A stretch of 64,000 bases of DNA from Hamiltosporidium tvaerminnensis (GCA_022605425.2 CM061247.1:186001-250000); one strand, 5' to 3'. Counted from the first letter of the stretch, positions 12,903-24,965 are shown. Numbers and translations: made by a program. Notes: generated by a model from the letters alone, not told the origin.

Positions 12903-14259
12903 ATATACTTATACTTATTTTTTTTAATGGTTTTATTATTTTTTTATATTTTTACTATACATTTTATATGCTATCATTTTTTATAATTTAATCTGAAACT
13001 TTGATTTTTTTTAGTTTAAAAATATTATTTAGATTTCAGGCAGATTAAAATTTAAAGTTTATTTAAAAAAAATAACGAATTTTTTTTTATTTATTTTAAA
13101 AAGATTAAAAATTTAATGTTTATTTAAAAAAAAATAACGAATTTTTGTTTTATTTTATTCATAAAAGATATGAATTAAATGTTTATTTAAAAAAATGTAC
13201 AAATGAATTAATTATACGCTATAAAGATTATAAATATGATAAGTAAAAGTGCGATACTAATCAAGTAATATTTGATTTAATTGTTATTAAATATATTTTA
13301 TTTTACTTAATTTATAAGTCTTTATTTTTTATAAATCGTTATCAAATATATATTAGATGAAAAAAGAAAGATTAATAAGGAATTATAATTAATATTTTCT
13401 ATTTATAATATTTTCTTTTATTTATAATATTTTCTATTATTTATAATATTTTTGATTTAAATAATTTTCTATTTATAATATTTCTTCTATTTATAATTTC
13501 TTCTATTTAAATAATTGCTATTTAAATAATTTTTTTCTATTTAACTAATTTCTTCTATTTATAAAATTGTAAAAAAAAATTCTATTATGATTTTAAATTA
13601 AATGCAATTCAAATTATTTAATAATTTACTAAATAAAGATAATTTTAAAAGATAATTTATATTTTTGGTAATCAACTTATTAAAAATATTTTATTTAAAA
13701 AAATACATTGATATTCTATATTTGGTAGTTTATTAATTAGTTTAATGTATTTATTATTAATTTAGTAAGGATAATATTTTCAAGCTAAGCAATAAAATTA
13801 TGAGAAAAATTATAGGTTTTTAAAATTATTTTTTATTATTGAAAATACGTTCATTATATGTTTGTTTAGCTGGAAGAACTATGGTAAATTTTTTATGTAT
13901 CAGTCTGTTTTTGTATTAATAAATCATATCTTTTTTCAAGCAGTATTATTAAATTATTAATTAATTAATAGAAACATTAATTTGATACAATGGCATATGG
14001 ATTTAGTGAAATTTTACTTTAAATTTTTTTTCATTCATATTTTGTGAAATTATACCCTTGTTGGACCGATGGAATAATTTTTATAACCTTAAATAAAAGA
14101 TACAAAAAAGGTACAAAAAAATTGGAAAAATATCGAGTATGGAATTTATATTATGAAACATAAATTGTCTTTAAAGAAATATAATGAGAATAAAGAGTTA
14201 TTATGTGTTAAAAAAAAACAAAAAGACTACAAAAATTAAATTAAAATCACGAGGTAAAG

Positions 14260-14880
14260 TGTTTTTTTTGCATCATGAATAAAGTCGGATTCTGGGTGTA
14301 GAAAAGAATATGAAATTCTGGCATTGGAGTGGAGCGTTTGGCAATTATTGTTGCAAATACTCGGACAGAATCATTTCAGATGCCATATTGATATGGTTAG
14401 ATGTCTATTTTTTTTAATAAATATATGTTTAATTCTTCAAAACGAATTAGGAGTCACAATGTATAAAAAATTCTTGAAAGCTTATATGCGGAAATAAGAG
14501 GGGGCATTGGGATAAAAAATTGATTTAAAAATTCTGTATATTTGACCGAAGATATACTTCGGATACTAAATTAAATAAAATCACGCACATTGAATTCGGA
14601 ATTTCTCTAAAAGACGTTGGTTTAAATTCAAGAAACAAAAGTCTAAGAAATTATAACTTACTAGCAAATGGGTTGGGTCTTATTTATAAATTTAGTGTGT
14701 TCTAATTCCTTGAATTATAACCAGGAATGATATTATTAAGAAATACGATAACTTATACCAAAAGCTACAAATAAAAGTAAAAACTATTGCATAAATGAAG
14801 ACAATACTACTTAAAAAGACGGTAGAAGTTATTTCTTTTTGAAGACTAAGAGAATTCGAAACAAAATAAAATTCCGATAA
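14260..14880 (+). mobile_element. Highly decayed non-LTR retrotransposon fragment
   Basis: Short blocks match the retrotransposon at 50976-52690 in the same order: a stretch like AATAAATATATGTTTAATTC then AAACGAATTAGGAGTCAC (14415-14460), a block like ACTTACTAGCAAATGGGTTG followed by CTTATTTATAAATTTAGTG (14655-14700), and a block near 14800-14850 aligning with the region encoding KKTVETISF. Frames are destroyed. This is an old copy of the same or a related element. Confidence 0.7.
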
Positions 14881-15416
14881 AGGTTAGTGAAATAAAAAGA
14901 ATACTATGATTTATACAAATCCTACGAACCACACATACATTTACTAAAAATTTCTGCTAAATTAAGCAAAAAGATCTAAGTAAATTAATATAAGATAATT
15001 TGAGTTTCTATTGGGAATAAAAAGACCTGAAATGATACAGTTATTTAATGTGTAAAAAGATATAGAGTGTAAAATAAGATATATAATAGATCTTTGAAAC
15101 TATATAGGAAAAATAAACATTAAACAAGGTATTATGGCATTTAATAAATTTTAAGTCTAATAACAGTTTTAAACTAAATAGTCAAAAGCTAATTTATTTA
15201 ATTAGATAACTAGAAAATATACTTTAGTGAGATATAATCTATATTAAAATATATCAAAGGTTAATATTTAAATTAGATTTATATACATAAAATAAATGGT
15301 TTGATTTTAATAGAAGATTTATATTGAAATCTAAAGGAACTGTAAATGTTTAAAACATAATTGATTAAAATATATTTAATATTTAAATATGAAAAGTATT
15401 TATTTCAATATCCTAT

Positions 15417-16118
15417 TTAAATTTTTCTTATCAAAATAAATATTAAAGAAAGTAAAAGCAATAATAATATGAGTAAAACACAGTTTTTAAGTTTATAAAC
15501 CACCTTTTTAAGGTGCAAAAACTCTTTTTCAAGTTCGAAAACAATAAAATTTTCTTTCAATTCATTATATTTTTCCAATTTAATAATTTTTGAAGAAAAA
15601 ATATCATATAAATTCATACCCTGTGTTTTTATGAATTCTTTTTCTTTAAAATCTTCCATCATTGTAGTACCAAATACTTTTAAAGAAGATAAAGTAAAAA
15701 TATCAAATTTACCATTAAAGTCTAATATTTCTATTTTAAGTATATTAGAGAAATGAGGACTATTTAATGTAAAAGATTGTGGAGATCGCTTTTTCAACAA
15801 TTCAAATGTTCCAATTTCATACCAGTTTTGATTATTCAAAATAGAAAATTTAACGCTTTTTGGAAATGAGGCTTGCCATTCCAAATTTTGCAAAATAATT
15901 AGTTTTATTTTTATTTCATCACACAGTCTTACTATAATAAACGATTCTTTACATTTTCCCATCAAATAATTGTCATTTTTTGTATTTAATATGGTTTCGG
16001 CTCTCTTAATATGTTCACTAGACATTAAAATAAACGAACCGCATATATTTGAAGCATAGTTGCATCCTTTTGCGCTTATAACTGATATATACATATATAG
16101 AAATCTATATATAGACAT
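15417..16118 (-). CDS. SLP1-like SUN-domain ER membrane protein
   Basis: A 233-residue protein with a SUN (Sad1/UNC-84) domain of the SLP1/SUCO type at about residues 20-155. It opens with NYASNICG and ends with a VFGTTMMEDF block, matching the family's NYAS.DCGA start and RVyGttMmEe end. N-terminal residues 1-17 form a signal sequence; residues 210-233 are a Leu/Ile-rich membrane anchor. Known SLP1 proteins act in the ER in folding and protection of membrane or luminal clients. I choose the ATG at 16116-16118 over an ATG ten codons upstream (16146-16148) because it puts the hydrophobic stretch at the N-terminus and the minus strand has GGG (16120-16122) immediately before it, like the GGG variant of the microsporidian signal. 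At 233 residues it is much shorter than the roughly 590-residue yeast protein: almost only domain plus anchor. Alternative: a nuclear-envelope SUN protein, but the MMED ending favours SLP1. Confidence 0.85.
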   Translation of the reverse strand: MSIYRFLYMYISVISAKGCNYASNICGSFILMSSEHIKRAETILNTKNDNYLMGKCKESFIIVRLCDEIKIKLIILQNLEWQASFPKSVKFSILNNQNWYEIGTFELLKKRSPQSFTLNSPHFSNILKIEILDFNGKFDIFTLSSLKVFGTTMMEDFKEKEFIKTQGMNLYDIFSSKIIKLEKYNELKENFIVFELEKEFLHLKKVVYKLKNCVLLILLLLLLSLIFILIRKI

Positions 16119-16148
16119 ACCCTTGGTATCATATTTGTTTTTAAACAT

Positions 16149-17254
16149 TTTTATTGTGATTAAGGAGTTTAATTTATGGAAATAAAGATATAATTTGTAA
16201 GTAAAAAGTTTGGAACAAAAAAATATAAAATAATTGGTGATTTAAATAAAAGATTGAGATTTTATTCTTTTACTAAACAATAGAATAATAAAAGAAAAAA
16301 GTTATTTGTTTATTTACTTCAAAAGTAACAAGAGAAACAAGATATCAGTAATATCATATTATATATGTTTATTTCATTTATAGTCATTGTAATGAATGGC
16401 CATATATTGTTTTTTGTGGTAGAAGTAGTTAAAAATGGGTTACATTGTCCTCATAAAATTATATTTACTTACATTATTCCTATGGATGATCACAAGATTA
16501 AAATCATTTTTAAATTTTAAGATTAGTAAAAAGTAAAAATATGGAAAAAAATAGAAATATATTTTAAATTTATATTCTTGTAGAATTAAAATATGAATGC
16601 CTATCAAGCAGATACAGAGAATATAAAACGCACCTCAAATATAAATTATTCTGAACTTGAATGAGATTAAATGCCAAAATAAATTTAAGAGAATGGAAAA
16701 TATATCTCAAATATAAATTATTCTTAACTTGAATGAGATTAAATACCCAAAGAAATGGAAAATATATTTTAATGCTTTATTTTGTATCAAGAAATAATAA
16801 AATAAAAATTTATCAAAAATAGATAAATAATTTCTTTCATCTAACAATAAAGATTTGAAAAGGATTCTCACAGAAATATTCATTAATTCAAAATATAAAT
16901 AAATTTACAAATTAAAATTTAATCTAAAAATATATTTTGTTTTTCTTTACAAACCTTTCTTTTGATAAAAAAAAAAAAATCTTGTGTATCTTCAACTTAA
17001 AAAAACTATTATTTGTAGATTTTACTGTAAAATAACATCATATATTCTTTGGTTTTTTGAAGGGAATTTTGATTAAAAAATATTTTTTAAAACTTACGAA
17101 TTTTCGTTTGGTCTGTTGTTTGCTAGAGTTTTTATCAGAACAAAACCATTTATTCTCCTTTTTTTAGATTTTTTTAAATTACAAAATAAATCCTTTGGTT
17201 AATATTTTTTTATTAATCAGAAGACATATAAATTGTGAAAGATATCCCTGGCAA
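16149..17254. other. Intergenic region with a direct repeat
   Basis: No gene is visible between the SUN gene and SDS22. At 16635-16760 the sequence CTCAAATATAAATTATTCT followed by AACTTGAATGAGATTAAAT occurs twice about 74 bp apart. Confidence 0.6.
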
Positions 17255-17935
17255 ATGGATACAAACGAAGAAGATGTTATGTATTTGAGTCATTCAAAAG
17301 TAGAGAAGATTCCAGAAATATCATCAAAAGTACGAAGAGTTATATTAAACAGAAATAAAATTAAAGAAATGGAATTTTTATTTCATGAAAATATAGAAGA
17401 TTTGGATCTTAATGATAACGAAATCAAGAACATTAATGGATTGGAAAATCTACCAAATCTTAAGATTTTAGATTTAAGTTTTAATTTAATAACACAAATT
17501 TCCAATATAAGCCTGACACATTTACGTGAATTATATCTTATTTCCAACGATATAGAAAAAATAGAAAATTTAGAAAATCTTCCAAATCTTATAAAACTAG
17601 ATTTGGCATGTAACAGTATTAAAAAATTAGAAAATTTAATCAATTTACCTCTTCTTGAAGAATTATACCTTGGAAATAATTATATTTCAAAAGTAGAAAA
17701 TATTGAAGAACTTAAAAATCTTAAAGTATTGGCTTTGCAAAATAATTCTTTAGAATTTGTTGATTGTATAAATATTCCTGTAAATGTTCATTCACTTTTA
17801 CTCTGTGAAAACTTTGAACTTTCTGTTGTCACCAACTGTAATCACCTTAAGTTTCTTAAATATCTTGAAATTGACAAAACACAGGTAAAAAAAGAAAATC
17901 TTAATATTAGCAGATCTGTTGATATTATTTCGTAG
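17255..17935 (+). CDS. SDS22: SDS22-like protein phosphatase 1 regulatory LRR protein
   Basis: A 226-residue protein made almost wholly of leucine-rich repeats of 21-22 residues with the SDS22 signature NLPNLKILDLSFN / ENLPNLIKLDLACNSI / NLPLLEELYLGNNYI. SDS22 (PPP1R7) binds the catalytic subunit of protein phosphatase 1 and controls its maturation and mitotic targeting in the nucleus and cytosol. It is shorter than the 338-residue yeast protein, with fewer repeats. The open frame extends 20 codons upstream but only from a TTG; the first ATG at 17255 follows CCC (17246-17248) by six bases, so I use it. Downstream, at 18025, is a tiny retrotransposon tail insertion. Other LRR proteins of the same class are possible, but the repeat consensus fits SDS22 best. 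Confidence 0.88.
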   Translation: MDTNEEDVMYLSHSKVEKIPEISSKVRRVILNRNKIKEMEFLFHENIEDLDLNDNEIKNINGLENLPNLKILDLSFNLITQISNISLTHLRELYLISNDIEKIENLENLPNLIKLDLACNSIKKLENLINLPLLEELYLGNNYISKVENIEELKNLKVLALQNNSLEFVDCINIPVNVHSLLLCENFELSVVTNCNHLKFLKYLEIDKTQVKKENLNISRSVDIIS

Positions 17936-18013
17936 TTTTTTAACTGATTTTTATTAAAATTAAAAATGTTTTTTTTGTATTTTTTTAAATTTAATTTATC
18001 TTTTAATATTCAA

Positions 18014-18108
18014 TATAAATTACTTGAGCGGTTGAAATGGTGGAAAGAATTATTTTAAAGAGAAAAATTTGTTAACCCAGAATTTTATTAAATAAATTAT
18101 AAATTACT
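18014..18108 (+). mobile_element. 73-bp retrotransposon 3'-tail insertion with target duplication
   Basis: Positions 18025-18097 match the last about 73 bases of the non-LTR element (GGTTGAAATGGTGGAAAGAA ... TTAACCCAGAATTTTATT). The 11-bp TATAAATTACT flanks it at 18014-18024 and 18098-18108, as expected for a target-site duplication of an extremely 5'-truncated insertion. Confidence 0.9.
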
Positions 18109-20709
18109 GAATATATTCTACTCTCAAAGTAAAATTATCAGAAACTTTTTATTCAATTATTCTATCTTGATAAGGTTTATAACTTAAAAATTATTTAATA
18201 AGTAATGTTTTACCATGTCTTTCTGCATATTAGCTTGGTTTTAGAAATAAAATATCATCCAATGATATGTCTGTCATTGAAACAAATATTATTTGGGTTT
18301 TTAAATATTAAAGAATAAAATCAATACATGTATATCCTAAATATAGCCGAAATTATGATAATAAAACTTTCCTCTTAATATAATTCGTTAAAAAATGCTT
18401 ATCATTTCTATAACTGAGATAAATAAATATTAAAAGAAATTATTTATACTTTTAATATTTAACTATTGAATCTATTCGTATTAACTATCTTACTATCGTA
18501 TTATAATATTAATTATTCTAAATTTACTTGCCTTAAGAATATCAAATTCCTCATTCTGTTTATACTTAATGATTTAAGTATTAAACTAAAATATTTAAAT
18601 AAATATTTTAGCTATAAGGTATGATATTAGCAAAGAGTCAACCTTTGGACAAAAAAATATTTTAAAATAATTTATATATTATTCTAAATGTTTAAACCTG
18701 TTTATTTTCCTCTGAAGGTATCCAGTTTGGTTTTTTAGTTATATTTTGATAAAAATTTGTTATTAGAATATTAGTTAGTATTATAACGAATAAATTTTTT
18801 ATAAATAGAAATAAAATTTTTCATTCGAATTAATTATATCTTTTTTTGGTATTTATTTTATTATTTTAGGTTTATATTATTGAAGATTTTACAAAAATGT
18901 CGTTTATATTTACACATTTCCATTTCTTTCTAATTAATTTGAATTAAAATGGTATGGATTTTATTTTGTCGATATACTTCATCTAATATTCTTCTATATT
19001 TTTTATTGCTTATTTTCAATATATGGAGATCAAAAAAATTTAAATTTATATGAAAATAGCTGAATTTTAAATAAATGTAATAGGTTTGTAAACTATATAG
19101 GTTATTAATTCTGATGTTTTAAGTTTATTTCTAAGAATATTGATCTGAGTTATATCTAATAAAACAGTAAATAGTAAGAATAAGTCATAGTTACTGGTTT
19201 TTAGATATAATAATTCTAAGTAAGTAATCTCGGTAGTTTACGATGTATTTTATTGTTTCTTTAGTAAATGTTTTCATAAATTAATATATGAGATATATTG
19301 TTCTAAATCTTGAAATTGAATTAAATTCTTGGTTCTAATTATTTGTTAGATATTCAAAAAAAGATTAATCTTTTGAATGAGTTTAATTTCTTTGACTGTA
19401 TTTACAAGTTTGCCATCCTCTCGATAAATTATTTATTCTTCGAATATATAAGGAGTTTGCATTGAGTCGAAAACTTAACTAATCAAAAGAAAAATATATG
19501 GGAAGACTAAATACAACGTAAAGTTATATTTTACTTTTATATTTGATTCTTATTTAGATGAAAATTAAAAGGCAAAAATCATTAATATCGTTATACAAAG
19601 ATATTAACACATATCAAAGTTCTGCATTTGTTTGATTATAGTCATATTAAAGATTTTTTTAATAACGAAACTTATATTTCAAAAATAATTGTATAAAAAA
19701 AAATAACAAACTAAGATTAATTAGCTTCTATATCATATTTCCATATTAGATATAACAAATACAATTTCATATTATTTATATTTATATATCTTATGCTATT
19801 TGAAAATATTAAAAACAGAGTAACTCCTAGTTTCTATTTACGTAGAATAAAGAGTAAAATAGAGCTTCATAAATTTTATATACAAAAATGTAATAAAATT
19901 TCAGTTTTAATATAACTTTTAGGTACAAAACTTTTGTATGAATAAAAAAATTAAAATTAGGATTTAATACACTTGTAATGAATATTCTTCAATTCATTTA
20001 TTTTATTACTTGTTAATAAGATTTAATCATACAATATTATCGATTTATCTGAAATCATTGATTCTTACTCTTTTTTATTTTCCTTATTGGTAATTTCTAA
20101 TTTTCCTCAATTATTTTTTATCTGAAGCATATAAATATAGAATCTATTTGCATACTTAATTCTTTGGAACGTATAGTAAATAAATTATATTCAAATTCAT
20201 TTCTGATAAGTATTTTTGTTGATCGTAATATATTTTCTGAAATATAAATTTTAGGTTTAATAAGTGTGATTGTAGTGGCGTAAAAATGGATTTAAATTTC
20301 TTAAGAAATTACTATAACTTGCTCAGAGTTAAAATCAAATTCAAAATTATTATTTTGGTATGAGTCTTAAATAGAATATAACATGACTTCATCAGTAATG
20401 TGTTTATTCATGTCAGAAATTCAAAATATATAAAGAAATGCCACGTATATATATTAAGAGAATATTTAATTAATTATCGATGTATATTTGGTCATTTCAT
20501 TTTCTTGCTGAAAGACTTTAATATTATTATCGATCCAAAAAGAATAAGGTTTTGATAAATTATGTATTTTATTCTAAATTATATCAACATCTCATTATCA
20601 AAATTCTTTTATTTTTATTATTTAGTTACTCAAAAATTCTTCAATTTTTATTTTCCAAAAAAAGTCTTTTTTTTTATTTCTATTTTTTAAAAACGAGATA
20701 CCCCATACT
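18109..20709. other. AT-rich intergenic region
   Basis: About 2.6 kb without any frame I can support on either strand. No repeats stood out. A run of pyrimidine-rich sequence and TTTTTATTTCTATTTTTT lies just before the small gene at 20710. Confidence 0.6.
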
Positions 20710-20886
20710 ATGTACGGAAAACATTTAAAACAAATCGAAGAAAATATAAATCCAATGATTTGGAATGAGGAAGAAACTTTACTTAAGAAAGAAGAATCTT
20801 TACCTAACTACGAGGCTCTATTCAAAAAAAGTAAAAAATTTTGGGAATGCGATGAAAGTGAGGAAGATAATCTATTTATCGTATAA
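20710..20886 (+). CDS. Small acidic protein, 58 residues, unknown
   Basis: A short gene of 58 codons. The ATG at 20710 is preceded by CCCC (20701-20704), the start signal shared with its neighbours, and base composition in the frame is less AT-rich than the flanks. The protein is charged: a Glu/Lys-rich middle, Trp at residues 18 and 45, and an acidic tail CDESEEDNLFIV. No signal sequence or membrane segment. I do not recognise a family. The acidic, Trp-containing layout could suit a small subunit of a larger complex, but that is a guess. Chance occurrence is unlikely given the signal, composition and length together. Confidence 0.65.
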   Translation: MYGKHLKQIEENINPMIWNEEETLLKKEESLPNYEALFKKSKKFWECDESEEDNLFIV

Positions 20887-21179
20887 AAATGTTTTAAATA
20901 AATAATTTCGTATAAATTTATATTTCGTTTGATTTTACTTTTTTATATTCCTTCTTTCTTTTGAAATTATTTTTTAATTTTTATTTTTCTCTTGAATTTT
21001 TTATTTAATATTTTTTTACTTCCATCACTAAATTATTCTAAATCGTAAAAGTTTCTACCCTTTTTTACATTTAAAGATCAATCTTTTCAATTAAAGTTTA
21101 TTTAGTTTGTATATTTGAAGGTAAAACATTAAAAAATGAAATCAAGTTTAATTTATGCATTTTTATTATATTAATAATA

Positions 21180-21915
21180 ATTACGGCATAAAATTTTAAG
21201 GCAGCCAGATCTTTTTTAAACAGTGGCAATTGTTATATTCTTTTCATGATATTAACGCAGTTCTAGGTTTAACATAAATAATTGCACTTCAAGACTATTA
21301 TTTTTCCTTATGATGATATCAAAAACCCAAGGCTTTTATTGTAAGAAGATGTAAAGCTATTTAAAGGGCAGAGGTGTTCCAGAATGCTTGTTAACGTCCG
21401 TTATATGAATTTTATCGTAGATCGAAACTCACTCTTGGCTCCTACAGGACCATGCAGCATTCTTACTTACTCTAAACTTGTCAAACCTCATAAACTTCTA
21501 GCTAAGATTTGTGTCTGTGACTTACATAGTTTTTGCCTAGGCAGTGCAATGTCGTACCAACAAGTATAACCTGCTACTTAGTTTGCCTGCGTTAAAAGAT
21601 TTTTTTTATATCCCTAAGAGTCAAGTCTTCTAATCTGAGTGAATAAGACCAAGTTTACATGTTATTACTTGGCAATTACCTACAAGTTTAACCATATTCT
21701 GCAATCTAGTTACATAAAAATTAAAAACCAAATTTTTAGAAATTTTTTCACTATTCCGTCAAGCTCTTCCTTCTCATACAAACTCCCATGGAAAAACTGA
21801 AAAATAGTGTGCTTTTATTCCCACTGATAATAAAAAAAATAATTTTTATACCAGTTTCACATACTCATTCCCAAGCAGAACTTTTTTTATTGTGGTTATA
21901 CTTCCTACATCATTT
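21180..21915 (+). mobile_element. Family A interspersed repeat copy
   Basis: Aligns from end to end with the best copy at 28055-28782: GTGGCAATTGTTATAT near the start, ATTAACGCAGTTCTAGGTTT (21250s), a CATGCAGCATTCTTACTTAC block, CAGTGCAATGTCGTACCAAC (21541), and TTGTGGTTAT at the end. It is moderately diverged, mostly by C to T and G to A changes. A 61-codon frame at 21384-21569 is incidental. Ends 58 bp before the MscS-domain gene. Confidence 0.9.
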
Positions 21916-21973
21916 GAAACTTACAAATTTATAACGATAAAATATTTTTTTTAATTTTTCCCTAAAAATTGAA

Positions 21974-22330
21974 ATGCTAAAATCTTTGAACTACATAAAA
22001 TCGTTATTTAGTTTTAAAAGAAATACCGAAACTAAAATAAAAGAAAATTTAATAAAAACAGTACCACTCACATTATCAATAATATCTCCGAGGTCTATGT
22101 TTACAAACGATTTCTTTAAAAAAGAATTTTTTGCAAATTTTTTTAAATCGTTGTATATTTTTGCTTTTAAACCATTTGGAATAAATGATATTGTCAAAGT
22201 ACATGGATATGAAGGTAAGGTGGATTGTCTTGATTGGTTTTATCTTAGGATTCTTAAAAAAGATAAGTCTTGTGTTTATATACCTACTAGTAGCTTATAT
22301 AATAGTGTTATCGAGATACATCAAAAGTGA
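21974..22330 (+). CDS. Minimal MscS-type mechanosensitive channel domain protein
   Basis: 118 residues. From about residue 53 it follows the MscS family pore helix and beta domain: ANFFKSLYIFAFKPFGINDI, then VKVHGYEGKVDCLDW, and VYIPTSSLYNSVI. In the family these correspond to the TM3b end (F.PF..GD.V...G..G.V) and the IPN..l....I strand. MscS proteins form membrane channels that open under tension. This copy lacks TM1 and TM2 and the conserved Asn after IP is Thr, so a normal heptameric channel is doubtful. The start ATG follows CCC (21960-21962), which argues that the short form is the real gene and not a fragment. A family A repeat lies 58 bp upstream and may have replaced an older 5' part. 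Laterally acquired MscS genes are known in microsporidia. Confidence 0.75.
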   Translation: MLKSLNYIKSLFSFKRNTETKIKENLIKTVPLTLSIISPRSMFTNDFFKKEFFANFFKSLYIFAFKPFGINDIVKVHGYEGKVDCLDWFYLRILKKDKSCVYIPTSSLYNSVIEIHQK

Positions 22331-24677
22331 AATATTATCTTTTATATTTTGATGAGATCAAATAATTTTTTTTAATAAATCTATTTTTTTATATATTTTG
22401 GACAAATAGATCTTTAATACTTAATTTTTATTGCAGATATGATGGCTATAAATACTTAGTTTGAAGTTTAGAGAGTTGTATGTTATGATGTAAAAGATGC
22501 GAAAAATATAATCTTAGGAAACACATGCTTAGATTTAATTATTTATATTCCATATTTTTCTAATCAAGTTAATTGATTGTTCTTTTAGTTATTATTAAAA
22601 GGTTATTTAGGAATTTATGATAATATTAAAGAATACATTAAACAGCTCACAAGGCGCAAATCTCGAACTGGATTTTAAGTTTTGGTTTTATAAATCTCCA
22701 TTTCAGTTAGAGATATAATTACACTATTACATGCGGAATAAAAACCTTGTTCCTGCTAACTCGATCACATAAAGAACTAAATTATAAATTAAAATCCGTA
22801 AAGGCGCAATTCAAACCTTAAAAATAATAAAGAAGTAGAACAAAAGAAGCAGAAGTATATTTCATAAATGAACTTAGTCTTGCTTTCATAAAACAGAAAA
22901 TATATTTAGAGAGGTGTTTATCATTTTGTAAACAAAATTTAAAACACAAAATCACTTTTTTATATGAATATTTAAAATAATGACTAAGATTCGGGTATTC
23001 CATCAGAATTACTTATAGAAAGGAAATAAACTACAAAAGACATTTCTTTAAAAATATGAAAGGTAATATATTTCTGCAAAAATCTGGTGTAATTCTTTTA
23101 CAAAAGTTCGTGGTTTTAAATTTCTTAAACTTAACTTAAATGAAACATACGATATCACATTTGAATTAATTTTTTACTTAATTTTCTTAACCAATTATAT
23201 GATTCAGTCTTAAAACAATTTATGCCTTATTTTGTTCGATTGATCAATAAAAGTCTTAGAAAATATCTAAATATTGGTAAAAACAACTTTTATTTTCAGA
23301 TATTAATTAAATAAGCGCAATATATTTAAATTAGAAATGAACAAATATAAATAATATGTATAAATTTTAGTCAATTCTTACCTTTAAACCGTTTTTTATG
23401 AAATACAAATTTCAGCGGGTTAATCATATATTTTTGTTAATGATAAAAAAATGAGTTTGATAACACAAAACAAAGAAACACACCATGAAATTTCTTAAAA
23501 ATGAAATAATATTTTATAGGTTGATGAAAAAACATATTTTAAAACAAATATGAGTCAATAAATATTTATATTGACACAGAATATACTTTACTGATATAAA
23601 GACTGTATTTTTTTACTCTCATCATTATTTAGACACTATTAGAAAAATATATCCAATCAAAATGAATATATTTAATAAATATATCATTAGAGCAAAACAT
23701 AGTGTCATGTTAAAGAAATGAGAAAAAATTTAATTTATTATTACAGAGAAAATAGCTTGGAACGTAATTTATATCTTTAAACTAAAATATATTCTTGTCT
23801 AATAAAATATCTTACATTCTTTACAGCTTGTTTCTTTTATTACTATTAGAACAGAATCCACAAATGAAAAAAAATATTAGTCGTTTAAATTGGGCTTTTA
23901 GAGAAATATTCTATCTGAATATCTTGTCAGCTTATCACAAACACCCTTATCCGAAGAATAAAGAGTGCCAATAAGTGAAAGACGAACTCTATCTTGGTAA
24001 GAACATCCGAAATCCTGGACTTAATCACAGAAACATCTTAGATATAATTTCCAAATAAAATTTCTGCTTATAGACTTTCCAATATTTATAGTCTAGATAT
24101 TTAAAAATAATTTAAACAATTAAAATATTTTTAGATTGCAGAGTAAAAAAATAAATTTCAAAAAATTATTCTTTAGAATATTTTATATGTGTAATAAGTT
24201 AAAAATTTATAATAAATATAACTTTTTCAGTAATAATCTCTAAGTTTAAAGTACTAATAATAATTTTTGTGAAATTATAATATTTCAAGCCTAAAATGTA
24301 TTGCAAATACAAAGCGAATAAAAAAATTTGAAAACAACTTTTTATGTTTCTTTCTTTATTCATTGATTTCATAACTTTTTTTTTGAATGATGTTTTAATC
24401 TCTATTTTGATCCGATTTTAAATAAAATTTTTACTCATTTTCATATTTTTTACGAATTTCTTCTTCAAACTAATAATACGTATTTAATATAAGACTATAC
24501 ACCAATGAGATCTATAAATTGCTCAAAATTTTAATCCCCGAGCATTTTTCATGTATAAAAAATATTTGACGTAAGTTTTATTACTATCGATTGAATTTAT
24601 GTTTCTATTAAAGTTTTATTTTGAGTTTTAATTTAAGTTTTATTTTGAGTTTTAATTTAAGTTTAATTTTAGTTATA
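22331..24677. other. AT-rich intergenic region
   Basis: No supported gene. Two patches are less AT-rich (about 22640-22810 and 23880-24060) with no open frame; they may be relics of unknown repeats. A short TTTTATTTTGAGTTTTAATT tandem lies at about 24613-24670. Confidence 0.55.
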
Positions 24678-24960
24678 TTTTGTCACAATACCATCCCAGG
24701 TTATCACATAAGGAATTATCTCAACACTGCATCCTAAATATGATAAGAATCATACTTAAAAACATTTGATATAAGGAATACAAAACTTATTATTGTAAGA
24801 ATATGATTAATAAATACCTCATAAAAAGTTACTTAAATATTTTAATATCCTAAAAAATACACTAAGTTTATTATTTGTAATTCTACATCAATTCTTATTC
24901 TAATATTTTCATTTGAAAATATATTTTAATTCGTTTTGAAGACTTTAATTTATATTAAAT
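24678..24960 (-). mobile_element. Decayed retrotransposon fragment
   Basis: The plus strand reads TTTTGTCACAATACCATCCC followed by AGGTTATCACATAAGGAATT (24678-24720), matching the endonuclease tail of the element at 45372-45400, and near 24928 ATTCGTTTTGAAGACTTTAA matches 45665-45684. It is in the minus orientation and the reading frame is lost. Confidence 0.75.
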
Positions 24961-24965
24961 TAAAC

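Larger units (their letters stand above)
10099..15416. other. Repeat-filled intergenic region
   Basis: No intact gene is visible in 5.3 kb. It holds clustered retrotransposon 3'-tail fragments (10574-11040), short direct repeats, a long inverted repeat, a 71-77 bp array, a larger truncated retrotransposon copy (12478-12902) and a badly decayed plus-strand copy (14260-14880). A 32-codon frame at 10408-10506 lies shortly after CCCC but is too short to trust. Confidence 0.6.

Noticed and set aside
22818-23003. 61-codon minus-strand ATG frame
   Set aside because: No signal, no domain, composition like noise.
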